From Pontibacter chinhatensis (GTDB lineage Bacteria > Bacteroidota > Bacteroidia > Cytophagales > Hymenobacteraceae): a DNA stretch of 64,000 nt. This document shows, in pieces, positions 10,014 to 18,595 of the stretch (position 1 is its first letter; each line of letters starts with the position of its first letter). A program made the translations under genes and the position numbers. Under the pieces are notes generated by a model. The model searched no databases. It saw only the letters and a program-made list of their open reading frames with translations, and had not been told where the DNA came from. The stretch covers positions 1 to 64,000 of the forward strand of contig NZ_FOOT01000003.1 in the NCBI RefSeq assembly GCF_900113285.1. The letters are read 5' to 3'.

Positions 10014-10952
10014 TTAAAAGTACTGCGGTGTCAGCATTTTGGTCTCTTTCTTACGGAAGAAGTAGTAGCCCACCGATACCTCGTGGGTGCTCTGGTTGCT
10101 GTACCCGTTCAGCATTTTATCATAAGAATAGCCCAGGCGAAGCTGCTTGAGCACCTGCACCTCCCCAATAAAGGCCACAGCCGTGCGTTTTTCCACATCG
10201 CCTATCTCTGCCGTGTTGAAAACGTTCATGCTGGTGCGGTACGAGCTTCCCAGCCACAGCCGGTCGCCTAAAAGTATAAAGGCGTTCACGTCCATATTCG
10301 TCGGCGCATGGAAATCCTCCTTCACCAGCACGCTAGGCTTGAGCTTCACGAAAGGGCTCACGTCAAACACATAACCGGCGGTAAAAAAGTAGTGCGGATT
10401 CGGCTCCACCTGCTCCATGTCCTTAAACTGCAGCAACTCCGTTGCCGAGAAGCCAGCGTAGAAGTTACGGGTATGGAAATAAGCGCCCACCTTTACGTCA
10501 GGCTTTATGGTCGTTTCCTTACCAGTCGGGATGGTCGGGTCGTCGACGATGCCGAATTTGCTGCCATCCACCATGTGCTGCACCAGGCCAGGCGCCAGGC
10601 CCAGGCTGAAGATGGCGTTTTCGCTCACCTGCAGCTTTACGGCGATGTTACCGTAGAGGCTGGTGGTGCTGTGGGCACCAATCTCATCGCGGGTAACGTT
10701 TGCACCCACTCCAATCCTGTCATTTGCCATTACCCCATCCACTGCCAGCGACTGGGTGCTTGGGGCACCTTCCACGCCCGTCCACTGCGAGCGGTGAAAG
10801 GCGTTTACGTTCAGCACGTTCTTGCTACCCGTGTAAGCCGGGTTGATGCTCATGCTGTTAAATATATACTGTGAGTACTGCGGGTTTTGCTGCGCGTGTG
10901 CGGCCGAGGTAAGCAACAAGGCCAGCAACAGGTAACATATTCTCATTTTCAT
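10014..10952 (-). CDS. PorP/SprF-family T9SS membrane protein
   Basis: This is a 312-residue outer-membrane barrel with a signal peptide ending at AHAQ (about residue 20). Next comes the family hallmark QNPQYSQYIFNSMSINPAYTGSK near the mature N-terminus. The body is a series of amphipathic strands ending in VSVGYYFFRKKETKM. PorP/SprF proteins are needed for secretion or surface attachment of particular type B sorting-domain cargo; SprF serves SprB in Flavobacterium. Here the gene lies 23 bases downstream of such a cargo gene and 20 bases upstream of a PorE-like gene, so it probably serves that adhesin specifically. Confidence 0.9.
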   Translation of the reverse strand: MKMRICYLLLALLLTSAAHAQQNPQYSQYIFNSMSINPAYTGSKNVLNVNAFHRSQWTGVEGAPSTQSLAVDGVMANDRIGVGANVTRDEIGAHSTTSLYGNIAVKLQVSENAIFSLGLAPGLVQHMVDGSKFGIVDDPTIPTGKETTIKPDVKVGAYFHTRNFYAGFSATELLQFKDMEQVEPNPHYFFTAGYVFDVSPFVKLKPSVLVKEDFHAPTNMDVNAFILLGDRLWLGSSYRTSMNVFNTAEIGDVEKRTAVAFIGEVQVLKQLRLGYSYDKMLNGYSNQSTHEVSVGYYFFRKKETKMLTPQYF

Positions 10953-10975
10953 CTGGATTACTAAATTTTTAGCTA

Positions 10976-13900
10976 CTACCTGAAGATGGTGGTGTAGCCG
11001 GTATACTCTTTCACTACGCCGTCACATAATGTCACCCTTACCTTGTAGAAGTAAGTACCTTGCTCCAGTCCTTTGCCATTCCAGTTGTTCTGGTAGCCTT
11101 TGGTTTTGTACACCTCAGATCCCCAGCGGTTGAAAATAGTCACCTCGTTGGTCGGGAATTTCTCCAGGTTACGGATATGCCAGTTGTCGTTCTTACCGTC
11201 GCCGTTCGGGCTGAAGGCTTTCGGGAAGTCCAGGTTACCGTCGGCTTTGGCGGCATCTACCGGGGCTGAGGCTTCCATGCTGCTGCAAGGGCCGTTGTCG
11301 GCCACTACGGTTACCGTGCCCTGCAGGTCCGGCCTGTCAGCTTTCACCTTGATAGAGGTGGTGCCCTGACCGGAGGTGATGGTGAAGCCGCTGCTTACCG
11401 TCCAGGTATAGCCTGTGGCACCTGCTACCGGCTCAATGGAGAATACAAGTCCATCGCACACGTTGCTCTTATCGGCAATCTGGCCTGGTGTAACCGGTGG
11501 TGTGAAGACCACGATATCGAACTTACCTTCTGAAGTGCCGCAGCTGTTGGTGCCCACTACTGTAATAGCACCTGATGTAGAGCCAGCATTTACTGTTACA
11601 GAAGTACCTGTATTGCCGCCCTCGAAGCTCCAGCCCTGTGGCAGCGACCAAGTATAGGTAGCGCCTTCCTCAGCGTTAGAGATAGTATAAGTAAGTTGCT
11701 GTGTATACTCGCAAACATCGCGGTTGCCTGCAACAACCGGAGCGGCAGGAGCAAGCGCAGGGGCTACTGCCTTCGTTGCTTCGGCACCCAGGCCGCACTC
11801 GTTTCTTACAGCTACCTTGATGTTCCCGGCTTTATCACCCACCACCACTACAATGCTGGTCGTGTTCTGGCCTGATTTCAGTTTCCAGGTTTCCGGCACG
11901 CTCCACTGATAACCGGTCGCTCCGCTTACGGCTGGTATGGTATAAGTAAGCTCTGCACCGATACAGGCGCCGTTGCTGCCGCTGATGGCCGGGGCTGCCA
12001 GCACATCATTTACCGTAACATCTATAGAAGCTGCCTGCACACTGCTGCCACACGCATTGGCCGCTTTAGCACTTACTTTGCCGCTGGCGTTGCCAACCGT
12101 TACAGTAACTGTTCTCTCGTTCTCGCCTGCTACAACTACCCAACCGGCTGGCAAGCTCCAGTTATAGGAGGTTGCCCCTGTTACGGCTGCGGCGGTGTAG
12201 GTTTGCTGTGAGCCAGCGCATACTTTAGACGCACCGCTTATACTGGCTGGCGCCTGCGGCAGTGGGTTAATGCCAATCGTTTTAGAGGTTTTAACAGTAA
12301 AGCAGCCGTTGCTAACTTCCAGCGTTAAGGTACCTCCAGTGGCACCGGCGCTTACCTCTACCCTGGCAGCCGCAGCGCCGGAAGTAATGGTTAAGCCACC
12401 GTTCGCAGTCCATTTGTAAGTAACTGTGCCTTCGTAAGCCGGCGCTGTGTATACATTGCCTGTGCTGTTCTGGCACACGTTGCTTTCACCAGAGATAGTC
12501 GGAGCAGCCAGTGTTGGAGTTACCGCTACTTCTTTAGAGATAGTCAGTGCGTTGCCGCAGAAGTCGGTAACGGTTACAGATACAGTACCATTGGTAGCAC
12601 CCGCTCTTACAACTACCTTGTTACCAGCCTGAGACACAATTTGCAGGCCTCCGGATACAGCGAACTTATACTCGGCACCTGGAAGTACCTTCGCCACAAA
12701 CTCGATTGTTTCGTTCTGGCAGGCTGTTTCTTTGCCGGTTAGCGTAAAGTTGTCGATGGTCGGTGCCTCGTTAACTCTGATCTTTCTGGTAAATGCTTCG
12801 CTGCTACCGCACGCGTTGTTGGCTTTCACACTTACCTCTTTCTCACCGCTTGCCCCGCCAACCACTACGGTTACCTCTCTGGCATCGGTGGCTGAGCCTG
12901 GTGCGAACTGCCATCCTTGTGGCAACACCCAGGTATAGCTGGTGGCGCCTGCTACGGCGGTTGTGCTCAGCTTAAGCTGCTTGCTGGCGCATACATCCAT
13001 GTCACCGAGAATAGCTGTTGGCGCAGCAGGTGCCGGTGTCACTTTGATGGCTTTTGTTTTCGTGCTGCTAAAGCCACAGCTGTTGGTCACTTTCAGGGTT
13101 ACGGTGCCGCCCAGCAGGTTGCCTTCTTTCGCCTTCACCCCTACGCTGGCGCCGTTGCTGGCTCCAACAATCTCCAGATTTGCAGTTACCGTCCACTCAT
13201 AGGTCAGCGTTTCTGCCGATTCGCCTGCGGCCAGCGTAACAGTGCCGTTAAAGCATACCGCGTCGTTTCCGGTGATGGCTGGCGCTACCGGTGCTCCGGT
13301 AACGTTAACCACAACCTCCGCGCTTGCTGTTTTGCCGCACTGGTCCTTAACAGTAACCTTTACTGTCTGCTTGCCACTGGCTGGGCCTGCATTTACTATA
13401 ATTTGCTTGCTGTTTCTGTCAGAGCCCGCCGCGAAGCTCCAGCCCTGCGGCAGCTGCCAAGTGTAAGTACCGCCAATAACTTCCGATGCCGCGGTAAAGG
13501 TCAGGTTTGTTGCGCTGGCACAAGCCGTGGCAGGTGCCGTTTGGATGGCTACCGCTAACTCAGGGTTACACTTCACCTCCGGTATCACCACGTCATCGTC
13601 ATCATTGTCTGGGTCAGAGTCTTCATAGTCTCCAGGGTTTGTTGGATTTCCCGGGTTATTCGGATCAGTCGGATTACCTGGATTGTTTGGATCTGTCGGG
13701 TCCGTTGGATTGTTCGGGTTTGTAGGATCGGTCGGTTTTGTAGGATCAGTTGGAACGACATCCTTGGCAATGATGCTAACGATGTTTCTGATTTCGCCCG
13801 GCTTTACAATTCTGGCCCTGATGGTGAGCGTAACGGTAGAGTTGCCGGCCACAGATGGTACATAGAAGATGCCTGACTCCTTGTTATACACGCCTGTGCT

Positions 13901-15127
13901 GGCCGTATAGCCCACGAACTCCAGGCCTTGCGGCAGCCTCTCCCTTACATACACATGCTCCTCAGCCTCGTCTGCATAGTTGGTGAGGGTGATCCTGTAA
14001 TTAACAAAGTCGCCCACATAATATGTTTGCTTTGGATCGAGGAGTTGCTTGGTTACGCCCAGGTCCGGTAGCACCACTTCTGCCTCGTCTTCGTCATCAT
14101 CCGGAATTGGGTCCGGGTTATCGCCAATAATGATTACTTTGTTTTTGATGTTACCCGTGCTGACAATCTCAAACTCCAGCTTCAGGACTTCGGTGGGGCC
14201 CACCTTCATGTCGCCTATAAACCACTGATGGGCTACCGGATCGTATGTGCCTCTCGTAGCGGAGATAACCCTTACAAACCGAAGTCCCGCGGGTATCTCT
14301 TCGTTTACCATCACGTGCATGGCCTCGCCCAACCCTCTGTTGGTGGCCTCTATCGTATAGGTAACCTTAGCGCCCAGCGTTACCTCGCTGTACTCCACAT
14401 CCTTCTTTACCTCCAGGTTGGTCTCTACGATAATCGGCATGGCCGTGGAGTTCTCGTCGAAGTATATGGTGCCTTTAAGCGAGAAAGCACGGCCAACCAA
14501 TGCCGCTCTGTTGTGGAAGGTGATGTCTCCTGTGGCAATGATGTTGCCTTGGAAAGAGCTGCCGGCCCCAATCGTGGCGGAGCCGTTTACAATCCAGTAA
14601 ACGTTTTTGGCGGAGGCACCCATGTCCGAAAACTGGATACTGCCGCTGTTGGAGATAAAGTCGCCGTCTACAACGAAGATGAATTTAGAGTTGATGTCTG
14701 CCTGGCCGTCGAGCCGGAGGGTACCATTGAGCAGCGTGTTGGTGCTGAACCTATGAATACCCGGGCCAACCGAATTGTTGTTTCCCAGCTCATAGTTAGG
14801 GGCATACTCTAATGTTGGAACCAGCGCCCACAGTTCGTTGTAGATTCTGTTGGCATTCTCCATGCCTGCTTTGGCCAGATCTGTATTGCGCTCTTTTCTG
14901 CCAAGCACATCGGCGAACTGTTCGCCCTCGACAGTCCTGTTAGGGCTAACGCCAATATTGCCCTGGATTTTGGTTATCCCGGGCCCCTTGAAAACAATCT
15001 TCTTGTTGGCTAGCGCCGAAAAAGTAGTTGCCCGGCCAAGGTTAATGTCTATGCCCGGCTCCTGCGCCAAGCTAAGGGTGATACTGCCAGTCAGTAAAAG
15101 AAAGGTCAGCAGTAGATGTTTAATCAT
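10976..15127 (-). CDS. Giant T9SS adhesin: ice-binding-like domain, DUF11, nine PKD-like repeats, type B sorting domain
   Basis: This is a 1383-residue secreted surface protein. After the signal peptide (1-21) comes a domain of about 210 residues resembling DUF3494 ice-binding proteins (FSALANKKIVFKGPGITKIQGNIG, then SKFIFVVDGDF and a SFQGNIIATGDI segment). Two DUF11-type beta-sandwiches follow (about 240-450). A Pro/Thr/Asn/Asp linker spans about 452-512. Nine PKD-like repeats of about 80-90 residues then run to about 1290, each with a VC..., TYTWxLPQGW and NxCG pattern. The C-terminus (about 1295-1383) is a gliding-motility/type B sorting domain with FPKAFSPNGDGKNDNW and VTIFNRWGSEVY. It heads an operon with PorP/SprF-like and PorE-like genes, its likely secretion partners. 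Adhesion or ice or polysaccharide contact is inferred; DUF3494 members are not all ice binders. Confidence 0.9.
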   Translation of the reverse strand: MIKHLLLTFLLLTGSITLSLAQEPGIDINLGRATTFSALANKKIVFKGPGITKIQGNIGVSPNRTVEGEQFADVLGRKERNTDLAKAGMENANRIYNELWALVPTLEYAPNYELGNNNSVGPGIHRFSTNTLLNGTLRLDGQADINSKFIFVVDGDFISNSGSIQFSDMGASAKNVYWIVNGSATIGAGSSFQGNIIATGDITFHNRAALVGRAFSLKGTIYFDENSTAMPIIVETNLEVKKDVEYSEVTLGAKVTYTIEATNRGLGEAMHVMVNEEIPAGLRFVRVISATRGTYDPVAHQWFIGDMKVGPTEVLKLEFEIVSTGNIKNKVIIIGDNPDPIPDDDEDEAEVVLPDLGVTKQLLDPKQTYYVGDFVNYRITLTNYADEAEEHVYVRERLPQGLEFVGYTASTGVYNKESGIFYVPSVAGNSTVTLTIRARIVKPGEIRNIVSIIAKDVVPTDPTKPTDPTNPNNPTDPTDPNNPGNPTDPNNPGNPTNPGDYEDSDPDNDDDDVVIPEVKCNPELAVAIQTAPATACASATNLTFTAASEVIGGTYTWQLPQGWSFAAGSDRNSKQIIVNAGPASGKQTVKVTVKDQCGKTASAEVVVNVTGAPVAPAITGNDAVCFNGTVTLAAGESAETLTYEWTVTANLEIVGASNGASVGVKAKEGNLLGGTVTLKVTNSCGFSSTKTKAIKVTPAPAAPTAILGDMDVCASKQLKLSTTAVAGATSYTWVLPQGWQFAPGSATDAREVTVVVGGASGEKEVSVKANNACGSSEAFTRKIRVNEAPTIDNFTLTGKETACQNETIEFVAKVLPGAEYKFAVSGGLQIVSQAGNKVVVRAGATNGTVSVTVTDFCGNALTISKEVAVTPTLAAPTISGESNVCQNSTGNVYTAPAYEGTVTYKWTANGGLTITSGAAAARVEVSAGATGGTLTLEVSNGCFTVKTSKTIGINPLPQAPASISGASKVCAGSQQTYTAAAVTGATSYNWSLPAGWVVVAGENERTVTVTVGNASGKVSAKAANACGSSVQAASIDVTVNDVLAAPAISGSNGACIGAELTYTIPAVSGATGYQWSVPETWKLKSGQNTTSIVVVVGDKAGNIKVAVRNECGLGAEATKAVAPALAPAAPVVAGNRDVCEYTQQLTYTISNAEEGATYTWSLPQGWSFEGGNTGTSVTVNAGSTSGAITVVGTNSCGTSEGKFDIVVFTPPVTPGQIADKSNVCDGLVFSIEPVAGATGYTWTVSSGFTITSGQGTTSIKVKADRPDLQGTVTVVADNGPCSSMEASAPVDAAKADGNLDFPKAFSPNGDGKNDNWHIRNLEKFPTNEVTIFNRWGSEVYKTKGYQNNWNGKGLEQGTYFYKVRVTLCDGVVKEYTGYTTIFR

Positions 15128-15503
15128 AAAACTCAGAAATAACTGTATATAACGTCACTTACATATCTATAGATAGGGCTATATCTATCCTACCTTCTTT
15201 TACTTGAATGGCCGAAAATTGTTGCTAGCAAAACAATTAATTCATTATATATTTATATAAAAATACTAAACGAAAGAAATTCCCTGCCCGCATGAGCCTC
15301 GTCAAAGCCGGTAAAAAATATTGGGGGTAATCAGTGCAATTAGAACTGCATTAGAGAGAAAAGTAAATTTGTTTACATAGGCATACTACACAGGATTTCG
15401 CCGTTAAAATTACATTACACAACAGTATTTTCAAATATATTTGAATATTTTTATCAAAAAATGAGATAAATGCAATTTTGCGATAATCACGGAATGGGGC
15501 AAT
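15128..15503. other. AT-rich gap upstream of the adhesin operon
   Basis: About 375 bases without a credible gene lie between the adhesin start and the lipA terminator. The stretch is much richer in A/T than the flanking genes and contains a self-complementary CAAATATATTTG at 15432-15443. That sequence carries a CAAAnnTA match (a minus-strand TAnnTTTG), but it lies about 300 bases from the adhesin start. A 63-residue reading frame here is not supported. Confidence 0.6.
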
Positions 15504-15548
15504 AAAAAATGCCCCTGCTGCAAATCTGTGCAACAGGGGCATTTTTTA
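15504..15548 (-). terminator. Terminator of lipA (symmetric, works on both strands)
   Basis: An almost perfect hairpin, AAAAAATGCCCCTG... paired with ...CAGGGGCATTTTTT, has a loop of about 7-13 bases. It lies 15 bases past the lipA stop and has T-runs on both sides. Confidence 0.9.
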
Positions 15549-15562
15549 TTATTGTTATGCCT

Positions 15563-16474
15563 TTAAACGTTTACATGGCGCTCGGCATGATATGAAGATC
15601 GTACTAATGGGCCTGATTCCACATACTTTATGCCACGTCTCAAGCCTTCCTCGCGGTAGTGGTCAAACAGATCGGGGTGTATGAACTCAGCTACCTCGAT
15701 GTGGAGCTTGGTTGGCTGCAGGTACTGGCCCAACGTTAGAATGTCGCAGCCGTTGGCGGCCAGGTCGTCCATCGCCTGGTATACCTGCTCGCGTGTTTCA
15801 CCGAGGCCTAGCATAATACCGGTCTTGGTACGCTTGCCATACTCCTTGGTGCGGCGGATCTGCTCCAGCGAGCGATCATACTTGGCCTGCGGGCGCACGC
15901 GGCGGTACAGCTCCTTCACCGTTTCCATGTTGTGCGACACGACCTCCTGGCCAGCCGAGATCATCGTGATCAGGGCATCCCAGGTGCCTTTCACATCGGG
16001 GATAAGCGTTTCGATGGTAGTGCTAGGCGAAAGTAGCTTTACCTGCTTCACTGTTTCGTGCCAGATGGCGGCGCCGCGGTCTTTCAGCTCGTCGCGGTTC
16101 ACGGAGGTGATTACGGCGTGCTTTACCCCCATCAGTTGTATGGCCTCCGCTACGCGGCGCGGCTCGTCTTCGTCGTACTCGTTGGGACGGCCGGTGGCCA
16201 CAGCGCAGAAGGAGCAGCTGCGGGTACACACATTACCAAGGATCATGAAAGTAGCGGTGCCTGCACCCCAGCACTCGCCCATGTTGGGGCAGTTGCCGCT
16301 CTCGCAGATGGTGTGCAGTTTATATTCGTCTACTATGCTTCTTACTTTGGCGTATTCCTTCCCAACCGGCAGTTTCACGCGCAGCCAGTTTGGCTTGCGG
16401 GGCTGGCCTAACGCATTAAGTCCCTCGGGCTTAGCGTTTGGCTGAATTACCGGAAGTGTCATCATTTCATCCAT
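15563..16474 (-). CDS. lipA: Lipoyl synthase
   Basis: LipA is a radical SAM enzyme that inserts two sulfurs into octanoyl-carrier proteins to make lipoyl groups for 2-oxoacid dehydrogenases and GcvH. The protein is 303 residues. The auxiliary-cluster cysteines C57, C62 and C68 ([12 protein letters not shown]) and the radical-SAM cysteines C83, C87 and C90 (CTRSCSFC) are all present. It ends with an SSYHAE-type C-terminus containing the conserved RSSYHA serine. Its substrates are represented nearby by gcvP's complex and the E1 at 18.6-20.6 kb. A TATCTTTG -7 box lies only 5 bases upstream of the first ATG, so translation may instead begin at Met4 or Met5. Confidence 0.97.
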   Translation of the reverse strand: MDEMMTLPVIQPNAKPEGLNALGQPRKPNWLRVKLPVGKEYAKVRSIVDEYKLHTICESGNCPNMGECWGAGTATFMILGNVCTRSCSFCAVATGRPNEYDEDEPRRVAEAIQLMGVKHAVITSVNRDELKDRGAAIWHETVKQVKLLSPSTTIETLIPDVKGTWDALITMISAGQEVVSHNMETVKELYRRVRPQAKYDRSLEQIRRTKEYGKRTKTGIMLGLGETREQVYQAMDDLAANGCDILTLGQYLQPTKLHIEVAEFIHPDLFDHYREEGLRRGIKYVESGPLVRSSYHAERHVNV

Positions 16475-16478
16475 GCTG

Positions 16479-16486
16479 CAAAGATA
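16479..16486 (-). promoter_or_regulatory. -7 box abutting lipA start
   Basis: On the minus strand TATCTTTG matches TAnnTTTG and ends 5 bases before the annotated ATG. The transcript would be leaderless or begin inside the annotated start, which favours the downstream Met4/Met5 codons. No clear -33 element was found at the usual distance. Confidence 0.5.
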
Positions 16487-16588
16487 GGAAGTTATGGCTT
16501 AAGAGTTTAACCACAGGTCAAAAATGTAAGACCTCTGGAAGATATGACTCTCTAACAAGCCGGTGGCAGCAAATGTTCTGCAGGAGGT

Positions 16589-17317
16589 TTACTTTCGGCT
16601 GCCGTAAAACAGGTTCAGGTAAACCGAGGTGAAGGTGTTGTTGTTCTCGGCCAGCGGAATGATAACGGGCGTGCTCGGGAAATACTCCACAGCCACCCCT
16701 ACTTCTATGCCTGCTATACTTTCGCGGTAGCGGCCATACTCAAAGCTGAGGCCGGCTCTGGCGTGCAGCCCTGGCTTAAACTTGGTTTGCCCCAGGCCAC
16801 GAAACACGGTGTCGCTTCCCAGGATATAGTCGGTATTGGTGTGGATGGTCTCGTCGTAGGGTACGGTGCGCACATCGTTGGTGGTGCCGTCGTAGCTGTA
16901 GTCAATATAATAAGGTACGAGCAGGCCGAGGGAGGGGCCAATGGCACCCAGCGCATTTACCTGCACCCCCGATTCAGCGGCTTTGCGAAACAGCACCAGC
17001 TCACGACCGTAGTGTGGCCGCACCACAAAAAAGTAGTTCTTCTTGCCATACACGAAGGGCTCGCCCACATAGTTCAGGTAGCGCTCCTCCTTCGGGTGCT
17101 TTATCTCCACAATCTCGATGCCGCCGAACTGGTACATGTTCTTGCTCATGTAAAACGAGGAGCGCACAAAGGCTCCACCAATCAGGCCGCCGTTAGAGTT
17201 GAAGTTAATGCCGTAGCTTGTCTCCCGCTCGAAGCTTTCATCCTCCTCGCTTTGGGCAACAGCAGGGGCAACCGCCAGAAGCGCAGCCACCAGTATGCAT
17301 GTCAGAAATCTTATCAC
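16589..17317 (-). CDS. Conserved secreted protein, probable outer-membrane beta-barrel
   Basis: A 242-residue protein with a clear signal peptide (hydrophobic 5-17, cleavage near AVAQ at about residue 22). The mature part alternates polar and apolar residues with many Tyr, Phe and Gly, as in small barrels (for example GINFNSNGGLIGGAFVRSSF and FEYGRYRESIAGIEVGVAVEYF). It ends with VYLNLFYGSRK, an aromatic-rich last strand. I do not recognise a named family. It lies 115 bases upstream of lipA on the same strand but is probably transcribed separately, because lipA has its own promoter box. Confidence 0.7.
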   Translation of the reverse strand: MIRFLTCILVAALLAVAPAVAQSEEDESFERETSYGINFNSNGGLIGGAFVRSSFYMSKNMYQFGGIEIVEIKHPKEERYLNYVGEPFVYGKKNYFFVVRPHYGRELVLFRKAAESGVQVNALGAIGPSLGLLVPYYIDYSYDGTTNDVRTVPYDETIHTNTDYILGSDTVFRGLGQTKFKPGLHARAGLSFEYGRYRESIAGIEVGVAVEYFPSTPVIIPLAENNNTFTSVYLNLFYGSRK

Positions 17318-17531
17318 GGAGCTTGTGGTTTCAGATTGTATAAAAGTACACAGATTTACGTGTATTTCAAACTAAGGATATACGCAGCCAGCTTATACCG
17401 CTGTTGCCCTCAGCCCGTTAGCAGGACCTGCTGTATCTATACCGCTTAACTATAAAAGAAAGTATAAACGTGCCCGCTCCACGGATTTCCTGCCAGTACT
17501 TTATACGAAAAAACGGTGGCTGAAGTATACT

Positions 17532-17873
17532 TTAGGCCGATACTTGCTTGCGTACCCCGTCCACGTTAATGCCCAGGTGGGAGGCATCGTAGGTGCAAAC
17601 ACCGTCCTGCACCAGCAGCAGCTGCGGCGACTCGTGCTGCACCTGCAGCAACTCTGCCACTTCGTTAGACACAGGGCGATAGCTCAGCAAATCGAGGTAA
17701 TAGGGTTTCACGTGGTCCAGGCCAGCTCCGTTCCACTGGCGCTCGAGGCGGCTTTTGGCTGTGGAGCTGATGGAGCAGGATGTGCTATGCTTAAAAATCA
17801 CCACCGGCGTGTTCTTCGACTCTTCCAGTATTTCCTCCAGTTGCTCTACGCTAGTAAGTGGGTGCCAATTCAT
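17532..17873 (-). CDS. ytxJ: Bacillithiol system redox-active protein YtxJ
   Basis: This is a 113-residue monothiol thioredoxin-fold protein. YtxJ/BrxC-type proteins act with bacillithiol to reverse protein thiol modification. The start MNWHPLTSVEQLEEIL and the active-site segment IFKHSTSCSISSTA (Cys33 in CSIS) are characteristic, as are the SPQLLLVQDG strand (cis-Pro-like) and the C-terminal DASHLGI. The length is normal for the family. Its presence suggests that the organism makes bacillithiol, as other Cytophagales do. It lies near two small secreted proteins on the same strand. Confidence 0.9.
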   Translation of the reverse strand: MNWHPLTSVEQLEEILEESKNTPVVIFKHSTSCSISSTAKSRLERQWNGAGLDHVKPYYLDLLSYRPVSNEVAELLQVQHESPQLLLVQDGVCTYDASHLGINVDGVRKQVSA

Positions 17874-17898
17874 ATCGTCAGGTATTTCTTTTCTTTAG

Positions 17899-18264
17899 TT
17901 ACTGCTTCTTTCCGTCGCGGACTTTATACTTCTTTTTCTTCTTAAACAGTTTGAGCTTTTTGGCAGGATCTCCCTTCACGTTAAACTGCAGTTGGTCCCG
18001 CTCATCCCGCTTTACGCGCCTGCGCCCTGCCTCTCCTTTTTTAAAAGTATAAGCGTCGGTGTTCAGGTGGCTGTCTTTATACTTGCTGTTTACCTTCTCC
18101 GCATCCCGCAGCGACTTTCGCAGCTGCTGGTCATGCTTCGCCGACGCCTGGTAGCTTATCTGACCGTAACCGGGCAGCGTACCTAACAGGAAGAACAGCA
18201 GCAGGCCCAGGCCGTACTTAAATGCTGTCCGGCAGCAAGATTCAACAACACGCACCTTCATCAT
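17899..18264 (-). CDS. Small basic secreted protein, unknown
   Basis: A 121-residue protein with a transmembrane or signal segment (about 15-33, ending PGYGQ). The mature part is strongly basic and charged, with KKLKLFKKKKKYKVRDGKKQ at the C-terminus. No family was recognised. It lies 25 bases upstream of ytxJ on the same strand, so the two may share a transcript. The very lysine-rich tail could bind nucleic acid or envelope polymers, but this is a guess. Confidence 0.6.
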   Translation of the reverse strand: MMKVRVVESCCRTAFKYGLGLLLFFLLGTLPGYGQISYQASAKHDQQLRKSLRDAEKVNSKYKDSHLNTDAYTFKKGEAGRRRVKRDERDQLQFNVKGDPAKKLKLFKKKKKYKVRDGKKQ

Positions 18265-18295
18265 GGTTTTATACTGATTCTGTCTTAACTGGTTT

Positions 18296-18502
18296 CTAGA
18301 ATAATCCCAACCCGCGCGACTTCTTCACCCTACCGTTCTTGTCGGTGTTTACTTTGATGCCTTCTAAACCTGAACCCTGCACTTTTGCAGTACGCTTGCT
18401 GGTAGGCTTAGGACAAGGAATAATACCTTTGCGCTGGCAACCTGCGCCCGCAAGCAGCAGCAGGCACAGCATCATCATCAGGTATGGCCGAAGTATACGC
18501 AT
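18296..18502 (-). CDS. Small lipoprotein, unknown
   Basis: A 68-residue predicted lipoprotein: a hydrophobic segment (LMMMLCLLLLAGAGC) ends in Cys22, followed by about 46 residues rich in Lys, Gly and Ser. No domain was recognised. The minus-strand order upstream of ytxJ is this gene, the basic protein, then ytxJ, with 31- and 25-base gaps, which is compatible with one operon. Confidence 0.6.
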   Translation of the reverse strand: MRILRPYLMMMLCLLLLAGAGCQRKGIIPCPKPTSKRTAKVQGSGLEGIKVNTDKNGRVKKSRGLGLF

Positions 18503-18595
18503 GATGCAAATATAGTAATATTATTTTATAAAACACAGTTTAAACACAAAAGCAGCACCGCATACTACAAGATTGTATACGATGCCGCTTTCGTT

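Noticed and set aside
15351..15542. 63-residue minus frame in the AT-rich gap
   Set aside because: It runs through the lipA terminator hairpin and has no protein-like features.
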